Source of the DNA: Oscillospiraceae bacterium
Lineage (GTDB): Bacteria; Bacillota; Clostridia; Oscillospirales; Ruminococcaceae
Reading direction: 5' to 3'
Assembly (NCBI GenBank): GCA_019423445.1
Contig: JAHZBJ010000023.1
Span: 1-7,220, forward strand
DNA: 7,220 nt
Position 1 is the stretch's first letter, and every line of letters begins with the position of its first letter. The notes below the pieces were generated by a model, which made no database searches, was not told the origin of the DNA, and was given only the letters and a program-made list of their open reading frames with translations. The translations under genes were made by a program, and so were the position numbers. Positions 1 to 5,678 of this stretch are shown here, one piece after another.

Positions 1-312
1 CGTCTGGACGAGATCGTCTTCTACAAGCCTCTCACCAAGACCGAGATCCAGGGAGTGGTGGATCTGCAGATGGCGGACCTGGCGGGACGTCTCCGGGACA
101 AACAGCTGGAGCTGGAAATGACCCCCGCCGCCAAGAACTATGTGGTGGAATCGGGTTACGATCCCATTTATGGCGCTCGTCCCCTGAAGAGATTTATCCA
201 GTCCCGGGTGGAAACCCTGATTGCCCGGATGATGATCGCCGAGGATCTGGCGCCTGGTACCAAGCTCACCGTGGACTACGACGGCAAGGATCTGGTGGTT
301 TCCAAGTCCTGA
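1..312 (+). CDS. clpB: ATP-dependent disaggregase ClpB, C-terminal fragment
   Basis: This is the last 103 residues of a ClpB/Hsp104-type AAA+ chaperone; the rest lies left of the window. ClpB works with DnaK in the cytoplasm to pull proteins out of aggregates. The visible part starts at RLDEIVFYKPL, the segment after the second AAA+ core that in ClpB follows the FRPEFLN sequence. It then runs through the small C-terminal domain with the hallmark GYDPIYGARPLKR, whose Arg is the sensor-2 arginine of the second ATPase module. The reading frame is open from base 1 and ends at TGA 310-312. A C-terminal ClpC or ClpA is less likely, because the sequence after GARPLKR (FIQSRVETLIARMMI) and the short tail fit ClpB better. 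A terminator follows 41 bases later, so clpB is not joined to anything downstream. Confidence 0.93.
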   Translation, partial: RLDEIVFYKPLTKTEIQGVVDLQMADLAGRLRDKQLELEMTPAAKNYVVESGYDPIYGARPLKRFIQSRVETLIARMMIAEDLAPGTKLTVDYDGKDLVVSKS

Positions 313-353
313 TCCGTGGTAAAAATAGGCGCCCTGTGGGCACCGCAGCAAGC

Positions 354-394
354 AAAAAAGGCTCCAAAGCCCGTAAGGGCTTTGGAGCCTTTTT
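354..394. terminator. Bidirectional rho-independent terminator between clpB and the 169-residue gene
   Basis: A perfect inverted repeat has arms 360-372 and 377-389 and a GTAA loop. It is flanked by A6 (354-359) on the left and T5 (390-394) on the right, so it reads as stem plus U-run on both strands. It would end clpB on the plus strand and the convergent gene (stop at 422) on the minus strand. Confidence 0.93.
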
Positions 395-421
395 CTGCAA
401 AGGATGGGAACCCCCGCGCCA

Positions 422-931
422 TTATTTTCCCCGGCGCCGGTGCCACTCGTTCCAGAAAGCGGTCCAGCCATTCCGGTCAAACTCGTCTTTTGGGATGTTT
501 TTGGGCTTGCAGGAGAGATAGTAAGCTTCTATCTTGTCTGCAAAGCGGAACACTTCTTCCCGATATTCTGAAAGCTCAACGGTTTCCTCCTGGCCGGAGG
601 GGAGAATCAGCCGCACCCGGTCCCCCTCATGGATGGTGGACCAGTCGGTGCCGTTGTCGCAGCCGCTGATGCACACTTGGGAGAGATCCTGATTGGCGAT
701 GAGGAAAAAGCCGCAGCAGGGGATCATCTGGATATCATTCCTGTCCATGACCTTGTCCTCGGTCAGGGTCTTGAGAAGGTACAGGGCTGTGGCGCTGACG
801 GTGCCGTCATCCTCCAGAATGGTGTCCCCAATCTGTACCGTGACATGGCCGTGGAGGCAGAGGTCGTCGGGGTCGTCCTCCGGCCCGCAGATCCAGGAAA
901 AACGGTCTGCGTCGATGTGAAAAGTGCCCAT
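422..931 (-). CDS. Unrecognised 169-residue soluble protein
   Basis: I do not recognise this family. The start is ATG at 931, chosen because AAGGAGGAG sits just upstream (about 934-942); an in-frame ATG at 1027 lies inside the preceding gene and has no ribosome site. The protein is soluble, with no signal peptide or membrane helix. It is acidic near the N-terminus (PEDDPDD at about 17-23) and looks alpha/beta. The C-terminal part ends in an aromatic, basic segment (NGWTAFWNEWHRRRGK). Five scattered Cys are present but no spaced metal-binding pair, although a CC doublet occurs in IPCCGFF. It lies 13 bases downstream of a small zinc-ribbon membrane protein gene and probably shares its transcript, which would end at the 354-394 terminator. 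The good ribosome site, operon position and sensible composition support a real gene. A bacterial immunity-like protein is possible but cannot be shown. Confidence 0.8.
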   Translation of the reverse strand: MGTFHIDADRFSWICGPEDDPDDLCLHGHVTVQIGDTILEDDGTVSATALYLLKTLTEDKVMDRNDIQMIPCCGFFLIANQDLSQVCISGCDNGTDWSTIHEGDRVRLILPSGQEETVELSEYREEVFRFADKIEAYYLSCKPKNIPKDEFDRNGWTAFWNEWHRRRGK

Positions 932-944
932 AATCTCCTCCTTT

Positions 945-1223
945 TTACAATGATAGGGGACCTGTCCCGGACTCCAGCTTTTTGCCGCATTGGGGGCAGT
1001 ATTTCGGGATGTGCCTCCTGAAATCAAAAGAGGCGCCGCAGTCAGGACAACGGTAAAAGACAGCCGCTTGGATCAGCCCCAGGAAAAAGATGACCACTCC
1101 CACAATACCGATCCACTGAACTTTGATCAGAAGGGCAAAGAGGATTAAGGCCAGACTGAGAGAAAGGCAGAGCCAGAAGATGCGGTAACTTTTTTTGCAG
1201 TCCAAGCAAAAGCTCCTTTCCAT
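945..1223 (-). CDS. Small two-helix membrane protein with C-terminal zinc ribbon
   Basis: From ATG 1223 this encodes 92 residues. The N-terminus is a short basic stretch with a CLDC pair. Two hydrophobic helices follow (FWLCLSLSLALILFALLI and WIGIVGVVIFFLGLIQAAVF), then a cytoplasmic-type zinc ribbon CPDC-x13-CPQC. The function is unknown; such proteins are usually annotated only as zinc-ribbon domain proteins. The start is uncertain. The promoter at 1249-1277 puts transcription start near 1242, which excludes the in-frame ATGs at 1244 and 1340. ATG 1223 keeps the complete CLDC knuckle but has no clear ribosome site. TTG 1205 has AGGAG seven bases upstream and would give 86 residues, cutting the knuckle in half. 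It ends at TAA 945-947, 13 bases before the start of the 169-residue gene, so the two are probably co-transcribed. Confidence 0.75.
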   Translation of the reverse strand: MERSFCLDCKKSYRIFWLCLSLSLALILFALLIKVQWIGIVGVVIFFLGLIQAAVFYRCPDCGASFDFRRHIPKYCPQCGKKLESGTGPLSL

Positions 1224-1248
1224 ATCTGCGGAGGATCTTTCCATTTCC

Positions 1249-1277
1249 AGTATAGCGTGAAAGAAAGCTTCTGACAA
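1249..1277 (-). promoter_or_regulatory. Sigma-A-type promoter for the zinc-ribbon / 169-residue unit
   Basis: Read on the minus strand, TTGTCA (1277-1272) and TATACT (1254-1249) are separated by exactly 17 bases. Predicted transcription start is about 1242, some 20 bases before ATG 1223. It is the only good promoter seen for this two-gene unit. Confidence 0.75.
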
Positions 1278-1304
1278 TGGATGAACCCGTGGAAAACTGC
1301 GGCG

Positions 1305-1342
1305 GATAAAAAATGGCTTCCGCCCTGCAGCGGAAGCCATTT
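1305..1342 (-). terminator. Rho-independent terminator of the isp operon
   Basis: A 13-bp perfect stem (1311-1323 with 1330-1342) and 6-base loop is followed on the minus strand by a T-run across about 1306-1313. It begins 13 bases after the stop codon of the COG4091 gene. There is no T-run on the plus-strand side, so it acts one way and insulates the unit that starts at 1242. Confidence 0.9.
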
Positions 1343-1355
1343 GGCATCAGGCTTT

Positions 1356-2663
1356 TTACAGAAGCCCTTTGCCAAGAAGTCCGTCCTGTTCCTTCCTCAG
1401 CCGGAGCGCCAGGGAGTCCTCCCAGAGCTCCACCATGTCGTAGGTGATCAGCTGCCCTTTGGCAGCGTTTTGTTTCATTTTGATGTGGCCGTTTACCAGA
1501 CCCATAGGCAGCGCTCCCTGGGCGGCGGCGTCCCGGTAGGGGAGAATGGTGCCGTACACCGTTCGTCCCCCGATGCCGTCCAGGTATTCTCCAGCCTGGA
1601 GATCCCGTTTTGCCACTGCTGCCGTTTCAGCGAAAGGGGCTCCCTCTCGGGGAACAATGGTTGGAAGTTTGTGGAGGGCGGCTCGGGCGATGGAGATAGG
1701 GGTCTCCATACTGCACAGGTGATAGGGACGGTACAGCAGGTAGTTTGGGCCGTCTCCCATGGAGAGGTATTTCAGCTGTGCCCGAAGCTCCGGGTTGGGG
1801 GTGGTGACAATGGCGAATACCCCTGGGGCCACTCCGTTGACATAGTCCACTGTGAAGTAGTGGTCCAAGATCCCGCCTTCCTCCCGGAGACGGTAGATCC
1901 CAGGCAGCTCCCTGGCTTCTGCCGAAGGCCCCCGGGCCCCGGGGATATCCGGCAGAAAGCCGGTGGCGTTGGCGATGGCGGTAAGCTCCACCATGGTTTT
2001 GGTCCCGTCCTGGAAGGACGCCAGCATCCGGGGGTTCATCCCTTTCGCCAGGGCTTCCGCCGCGGCACTGTCCGGGGTGGCCTCTCGGTTCACCGGGTTG
2101 TTTTTCCCTTTGCCCAGCACCAGCACCGTGAGGCCCATGGCCCGGGCGAAGCGATAGAGTTCCATTACTGCCCCGGGCTCATCCCCAGCCATGCCGGTGT
2201 AGACCACCCCCGCCTCCCGGGCCTTCTGTGCCAGGAGAGGGCCTACTGTTACATCGGCTTCGGCATTCATGGTTACCAGGTGCTTTCCCCGGGAAATGGC
2301 CTCCAGGGCGTAGGCCAGGCCATCCTCGATATTTCCTGTGGCGTCCACCACCACATCCCCTGCTGGGGTGCGGGCCGCCAGAAAACTGTCCCCGGTGATC
2401 ACCAGCTTCCCCTGACGGATCAGCTCTTCCGCCTGTTCGGAGGAATCTGCTTCCCGTATTTCCTCCTCCGGGACGCCGGCAGTCAGGAGGGCTTCCCGGG
2501 CCCGGGATGGCCGGTGATCCGCTGTTACCACCGGGCGCAGGCCGGGGAGGCAGGCCAGCTGCCCTGCCAGGGCCCGGCCCATCTGCCCGGTACCGATAAT
2601 CCCCACCCGAATGGGAGCTTTGTCCCGTTCCAGTTGTTCCAGTTCCTCAGTCAGTTCCAACAT
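1356..2663 (-). CDS. drl: DXR-like (DRL/DXR-II) oxidoreductase, COG4091 with SAF domain; probable DXP reductoisomerase
   Basis: The 435-residue protein has an N-terminal Rossmann fold with GIIGTGQMG (residues 21-29) and TADHRPSRA (48-55) at the end of the second strand, where basic residues would suit NADPH. VVVDATGN (104-111), HLVTMNAEAD (128-137), GMAGDEPG (157-164) and GKGKNNPVN (184-192) follow. The C-terminal third is SAF-like (about 340-410). The family is often named homoserine dehydrogenase-like or SAF-domain protein. Its characterised member, Brucella abortus DRL, converts 1-deoxy-D-xylulose 5-phosphate to MEP and is unrelated in sequence to classical DXR. Not every COG4091 member has that activity. 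Here it is the third gene of an operon with ispDF and ispE, starting 45 bases after ispE, which is the main reason to infer the DXR reaction. A ribosome site AAAGGA stands nine bases before ATG 2663. Family assignment is firm; the reaction is inferred from context. Confidence 0.82.
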   Translation of the reverse strand: MLELTEELEQLERDKAPIRVGIIGTGQMGRALAGQLACLPGLRPVVTADHRPSRAREALLTAGVPEEEIREADSSEQAEELIRQGKLVITGDSFLAARTPAGDVVVDATGNIEDGLAYALEAISRGKHLVTMNAEADVTVGPLLAQKAREAGVVYTGMAGDEPGAVMELYRFARAMGLTVLVLGKGKNNPVNREATPDSAAAEALAKGMNPRMLASFQDGTKTMVELTAIANATGFLPDIPGARGPSAEARELPGIYRLREEGGILDHYFTVDYVNGVAPGVFAIVTTPNPELRAQLKYLSMGDGPNYLLYRPYHLCSMETPISIARAALHKLPTIVPREGAPFAETAAVAKRDLQAGEYLDGIGGRTVYGTILPYRDAAAQGALPMGLVNGHIKMKQNAAKGQLITYDMVELWEDSLALRLRKEQDGLLGKGLL

Positions 2664-2686
2664 TCTGTTGTTTCCTTTCCGCTTAA

Positions 2687-2703
2687 CCGGGGTATCCCCC
2701 CGG
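2687..2703 (-). other. GC hairpin between ispE and the drl gene
   Basis: CCGGGG (2687-2692) pairs with CCCCGG (2698-2703) around a 5-base loop, just after the ispE stop at 2709. No T-run follows on the minus strand, so it is not a standard terminator. It may protect the 3' end of a processed ispE message or only slow polymerase. Confidence 0.4.
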
Positions 2704-2708
2704 GGATT

Positions 2709-3566
2709 TCAGAAGAAGGGGCCCTCCGGGGCCGTTGTGCAGAAAAATGCCTGCCAGCCTGCCGCCAGGAGATCCCTATGGGCTTGGACCGCTGGTTCCC
2801 GCCCGGAGAAGATGCCGAACACCGCCGAACCTGCTCCGGTCATGGAGGCCCCCAGGGCTCCCGCCTGCAAAAGGACGTTCTTTGCCTGGAGAATCTCCTC
2901 AGGCGCCTCCGCCGCGGCCTCGAAGTGGTTCATCAATAGGGCTGCTGCCCCTGGAGCGTCCCCGGCGGAGACAGCCGCCATCATGGCCCGGTGGTCTCCG
3001 GAAGAACGCCTCTCTGACATTTGATCCAGCCGGGCGTACATCTGAGGCGTGGAGAAAAAGGCCTTCGGTTTCAGAACCACAAAGAAGAGATCCCCCGGGG
3101 TAAAGGGGGTGATTCGTTCTCCGATTCCCTCTGCCAGAACGCCGCCCCCGGTGATGCAGGCAGGGACATCCGCTCCCAATGTTTGTCCGGTTTGGCGCAA
3201 TTCCTGGGGAGTAAGTCCCATGGCGAAGAGCCGGTCCACGGCTCGAAGCACCCCGGCAGCATCGGAGCTGCCGCCTCCCATACCGCTTTGGCAGGGGGTC
3301 CGCTTTTCCAGAAAGATGGAGACGGGCCCTGGGTCATACCGGTCCCGAAGAACCTCCCAGGCGCGGACTGCCAGGTTTTGGGGCCCATCCAAGGTTGGAT
3401 CGCTGCAACAGAAAGAGAAGGCAGGGGCTTTCTCCACCGTCAGGGTGTCGTGGAGGTCCACAAAGACCATGACCGAGCGGATGTTGTGGTATCCATCCGG
3501 GCGGCGGTCCAGCACTTCCATGGTGAGGTTCAGCTTGGCATAGGCTTTCCAAGTAATTTTGTCCAT
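2709..3566 (-). CDS. ispE: 4-diphosphocytidyl-2-C-methyl-D-erythritol kinase IspE
   Basis: This GHMP-family kinase phosphorylates the 2-hydroxyl of CDP-methylerythritol with ATP, the fourth step from pyruvate and glyceraldehyde 3-phosphate in the MEP pathway. All three GHMP signatures are present in the 285 residues. The N-terminal KAYAKLNL has Lys11, matching the catalytic Lys10 of E. coli IspE. The ATP-binding glycine loop is SGMGGGSSDAAG (about 94-105). The C-terminal loop is SMTGAGSAVFGIF (about 241-253). LGADVP (130-135) supplies Asp133, the equivalent of E. coli Asp141. DGYHNI (24-29) is also typical. The start is ATG 3566: GGAGGGG lies just upstream, and the ispDF stop TAG (3570-3568) is a single base away, so translation is probably coupled. 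An in-frame ATG at 3614 lies inside ispDF and is rejected. Length is normal for the family. Confidence 0.96.
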   Translation of the reverse strand: MDKITWKAYAKLNLTMEVLDRRPDGYHNIRSVMVFVDLHDTLTVEKAPAFSFCCSDPTLDGPQNLAVRAWEVLRDRYDPGPVSIFLEKRTPCQSGMGGGSSDAAGVLRAVDRLFAMGLTPQELRQTGQTLGADVPACITGGGVLAEGIGERITPFTPGDLFFVVLKPKAFFSTPQMYARLDQMSERRSSGDHRAMMAAVSAGDAPGAAALLMNHFEAAAEAPEEILQAKNVLLQAGALGASMTGAGSAVFGIFSGREPAVQAHRDLLAAGWQAFFCTTAPEGPFF

Positions 3567-3567
3567 C

Positions 3568-4737
3568 CTACCCCTCCACTGTGACAATGCAGAAAACGCT
3601 GATCCCTTCTCCACGGCCGAAGCCGGTAAGGCCCTCTCCTGAGGTGGCGGTAATTCCCACCCGGTCCGGGGGCAGTTCCAGCAGCTCTCCGATACGCCGG
3701 CGCATGGCAGGGATCATGGGGGAGATCTTGGGCTCCTTGCACTCGATGGTAAAGGAGACGTGGATCACCCGGCCGGTGAGGAACCGCAAGGCTTCTCCCA
3801 CATAGACGGAGCTGTCGGTAACGCCGCTTTGGCAGATGCGGTCCGCACGCTCACCCAGGATGTTTTCGCAGCTTACCCCGGAGATGGCGTTGCAGAGGGC
3901 GTGAAGCACTACGTCTCCGTCGCTGTTGGCTTGGAGAGGCGGCCAGCCGGGGAAGGGAACTCCCCCCAGCACCATGGTCCCGGGGGTGCCAGGAGGACTG
4001 GTCCGGTGGCTGTCCTGACCGATACCGGTACGGATCATGGTTGATTCCTCCTTCCAAAGCCCCAGCCGGGGACCCAGGGCCTGGGCCAGGGTGTAATCCT
4101 TTTGGGTGGTGATCTTGAGGTTTTCTTCCGCCCCTGGGGTCATCCGCACCGGGAGGCCTGCCCGCTCCGCCGCCATACAGTCGTCGGTGAGGGAGGGGTC
4201 CTCCGGGTCGGCTTTCTCATAGGCTGCAAGGATCTTTTCCCGGAGAAAGGCTTGGGGGGACTGGACCCTCCAGGTATTTTTCCGGGGGGTGGTCTGGAGC
4301 ACCAGACCGTCGGAATCGGTGATCTTTACGGTGTCCGCGGCGGGGATGGCTGCGGCACAGGCGCCGTATTCCAGGGCGTCTGCTAAACACCGCTCTACTA
4401 CCTGGGGGGAGAGAAAGGGGCGGGCTCCGTCGTGAACCAAAACCAGGTCTCCCCAGGCGGCCTGAAGCCCCAATAGGGAGGACTGACAGCGGGTTTTTCC
4501 GCCAGGGATCACCTCCACCCCGGAAAAATCACAGAACAGGGTGCGCATCTCTTCCAGACGTTCCGCAGCAGTAACCACAATGCGCTGGTCCACCAAGGGA
4601 GAGGAGAAGAGAGAACTGGCGGCCCGTTCCACCACGGTGCGCCCGCCCAGAGGAGCGGTGAGTTTATCCCCAGCGCCGAAGCGCCGGCTTTCTCCCGCGG
4701 CCAGAAGAATGGCGGTGACGGTCTTTTGCTGATACAA
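3568..4737 (-). CDS. ispDF: Bifunctional IspD/IspF: MEP cytidylyltransferase fused to methylerythritol cyclodiphosphate synthase
   Basis: The 389-residue fusion has IspD at about 1-225 and IspF from Met234. IspD joins MEP to CTP; IspF cyclises CDP-methylerythritol phosphate and releases CMP. IspD features are LLAAGESRRFG with Arg19 and Lys25 (the E. coli Arg20/Lys27 pair), VHDGARP with Asp103, and NLKIT with Lys208. In IspF, GIGQDSH keeps the zinc ligands Asp242 and His244, SDGDVVLHAL supplies the third His, and the C-terminal FGRGEGI is present. The IspF half is atypical: HSDGD has become NSDGD, and the usual FPDTDP loop is replaced by a region containing GVTDSS. The start chosen is TTG 4737, because GAGGTG stands eight bases upstream (4746-4751); TTG 4758 has no ribosome site. 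It is the first gene of a tight operon, one base ahead of ispE. An internal ribosome site before Met234 is listed separately. Confidence 0.94.
   Translation of the reverse strand: MYQQKTVTAILLAAGESRRFGAGDKLTAPLGGRTVVERAASSLFSSPLVDQRIVVTAAERLEEMRTLFCDFSGVEVIPGGKTRCQSSLLGLQAAWGDLVLVHDGARPFLSPQVVERCLADALEYGACAAAIPAADTVKITDSDGLVLQTTPRKNTWRVQSPQAFLREKILAAYEKADPEDPSLTDDCMAAERAGLPVRMTPGAEENLKITTQKDYTLAQALGPRLGLWKEESTMIRTGIGQDSHRTSPPGTPGTMVLGGVPFPGWPPLQANSDGDVVLHALCNAISGVSCENILGERADRICQSGVTDSSVYVGEALRFLTGRVIHVSFTIECKEPKISPMIPAMRRRIGELLELPPDRVGITATSGEGLTGFGRGEGISVFCIVTVEG
4036..4053 (-). promoter_or_regulatory. ispF: Internal ribosome-binding site and ATG for free IspF inside ispDF
   Basis: On the minus strand AAGGAGG (4053-4047) stands eight bases before ATG (4038-4036), in the interdomain linker and in frame with the fusion. 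Met234 is exactly where a stand-alone IspF begins (MIRTGIGQDSH). Initiation here would give a 156-residue IspF, normal for the family. This is seen directly in the sequence; use in the cell is inferred. Confidence 0.6.
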
Positions 4738-4804
4738 AAGGGATACACCTCGTTTCAAAAATGGCGGTGTTCACAAACCGTTTCTGTTCTTTTCCCCGCC
4801 GCTG

Positions 4805-4813
4805 TGCTATAAT
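4805..4813 (+). promoter_or_regulatory. Extended -10 promoter upstream of idi
   Basis: TGCTATAAT is a consensus extended -10 (TGnTATAAT). The -35 position 17 bases upstream (TGTTCT, 4785-4790) is poor, which an extended -10 can tolerate. Transcription would begin near 4820 and give idi a leader of about 138 bases containing the inverted repeats at 4829-4866. Confidence 0.5.
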
Positions 4814-4828
4814 AGCCCTAAGAATTCC

Positions 4829-4902
4829 GGAGCAGGCAGGAAGGCATCCGCCAGGCTGCTCCTGCCCGCATATGGGGAATGGCCGGAGAAACGGCGCTTT
4901 TT
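4829..4902 (+). other. Structured leader segment in the ispDF-idi divergent region
   Basis: GGAGCAG (4829-4835) pairs with CTGCTCC (4856-4862). The overlapping GGCAGG (4835-4840) can instead pair with CCTGCC (4861-4866), so two folds exclude each other. Further on, GCCG (4882-4885) and CGGC (4892-4895) form a short stem before T5 (4898-4902), a weak terminator-like element on the plus strand. No known riboswitch or SRP RNA motif was recognised. It could be an idi attenuator or an untranslated leader without function. Confidence 0.3.
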
Positions 4903-4910
4903 AAAAACCA

Positions 4911-4940
4911 TATATAAACATATCATATAATTGTGAACAA
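4911..4940 (-). promoter_or_regulatory. Probable promoter of the ispDF-ispE-drl operon in an AT-rich patch
   Basis: The run 4898-4945 is strikingly AT-rich within GC-rich DNA. On the minus strand TTGTTC (4940-4935) and TATATA (4916-4911) are 18 bases apart. The same patch holds a plus-strand TATAAT (4926-4931), a possible second idi promoter with no clear -35. Either would place the control signals of both isoprenoid units within 30 bases of each other. Exact starts cannot be fixed from sequence. Confidence 0.45.
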
Positions 4941-4957
4941 AAAAAGGAGGAAACCGG

Positions 4958-5506
4958 ATGACGGCATCCAAAAATCCCAGAAGTCAGGTTTTGCTGGTGG
5001 ACACCAGGGACCGCCCCCTGGGGGTGGAAGACAAGGCCGCCGCCCATGCCCGGCCGCTGCTGCACCGGGCTTTCTCAGTGTTTCTGTTCCACGGGGATTC
5101 CATGCTGCTCCAGCGCCGGGCCAGGGATAAATATCATTCTGGAGGCCTGTGGAGCAACGCCTGTTGTTCCCATCCGGGGCCGGGGGAGGACGTAGCTGCC
5201 GCCGCCCGGGGGCGGACTTTGGAGGAAGTGGGTTTGGAGGCGCCGCTGGAAGAGCTGTTTCAGTTCGTCTATTACTGTCCCTTTGCCCCGGATCTGTATG
5301 AATATGAGTACGACCATGTTTTCCTGGGCGAATGCAAAGAAACTGCCTGGAAACTGGATCCGGAGGAAGCGGAGGAAGCCCGATGGGTGCCCCTGGACCA
5401 GTTGGAGAAGGAACTGGTATCCCAACCCCAGGATTTTTCGGTGTGGTTTCTGGCTGCAGTCCCCCGGGTGCTGGAGGAAATCCGCCGCCGGCGTGGATGG
5501 GAATAA
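4958..5506 (+). CDS. idi: Isopentenyl-diphosphate delta-isomerase, type I (Nudix)
   Basis: Idi interconverts isopentenyl and dimethylallyl diphosphate in the cytoplasm using a divalent metal. The 182-residue product is the same length as E. coli Idi. It keeps KAAAHARPLLHRAFSVFLF, whose two His match the metal-binding His25 and His32. SNACCSHP contains the catalytic Cys and the third His. EYEYDHVF supplies the paired Glu that correspond to E. coli Glu114 and Glu116. A Nudix-like helix reads GEDVAAAARGRTLEEVGL. ATG 4958 is preceded by GGAGG (4946-4950) at seven bases; a longer in-frame start is not needed. The gene is divergent from ispDF and ends at a shared terminator. Type I Idi is unusual for Firmicutes, which more often carry the unrelated flavin type II enzyme. 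In an MEP organism IspH already makes both products, so Idi would tune their ratio. Confidence 0.96.
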   Translation: MTASKNPRSQVLLVDTRDRPLGVEDKAAAHARPLLHRAFSVFLFHGDSMLLQRRARDKYHSGGLWSNACCSHPGPGEDVAAAARGRTLEEVGLEAPLEELFQFVYYCPFAPDLYEYEYDHVFLGECKETAWKLDPEEAEEARWVPLDQLEKELVSQPQDFSVWFLAAVPRVLEEIRRRRGWE

Positions 5507-5566
5507 GTGTCCGCTGTCTTCTGTTGTTGACATATGTTTATTCGCTGAATCTTTTTTTCAGTGCAA

Positions 5567-5593
5567 AAAAGGCTGCCGCAAAGGCAGCCTTTT
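5567..5593. terminator. Bidirectional terminator between idi and the DUF1275 gene
   Basis: An 11-bp perfect stem (5567-5577 with 5583-5593) has a GCAAA loop. The plus-strand side ends in T4 (5590-5593); the minus-strand side continues into T6 (5570-5565). It lies 61 bases after the idi stop and ends the convergent DUF1275 message after a 3' untranslated stretch of about 95 bases. Nothing gene-like was seen in 5594-5687. Confidence 0.88.
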
Positions 5594-5678
5594 GGTTTAG
5601 TTGCGCTTTTTGGAAAGGTTCCGAAGCCGGTCCTCCTGGAAATTTGGAAGCCTGCAAGTGTGGGGGCTTTGATTTCTT

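Noticed and set aside
316..1021. Plus-strand frames (316-669, 629-1021) opposite the 169-residue gene
   Set aside because: The minus-strand gene has the ribosome site, operon context and natural composition. The 316 frame runs straight through the clpB terminator.
1356..2663. Annotation as a true homoserine dehydrogenase
   Set aside because: The N-terminal Rossmann fold is similar, but the protein has a SAF-like C-terminus, no ACT domain and no threonine-pathway neighbours. The COG4091/DRL family and the isp operon fit better.
1281..2939. 552-codon open frame on the plus strand antisense to the drl and ispE genes
   Set aside because: It lies opposite two genes with clear family motifs, is rich in Gly, His, Pro and Arg with no recognisable domain, and has no fitting ribosome site. 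It is a by-product of GC-rich coding DNA.
4815..4905. Small SRP RNA or other standard RNA gene after the TATAAT at 4808
   Set aside because: A GGAAGG-like string suggested SRP RNA, but the conserved GGTCAGG...AGCAGCC core is absent and no tRNA-like or known riboswitch core was found.
5526..5560. TTGACA at 5526-5531 as a promoter
   Set aside because: No -10 element lies at the required distance, and it sits in the idi 3' region just before a terminator.
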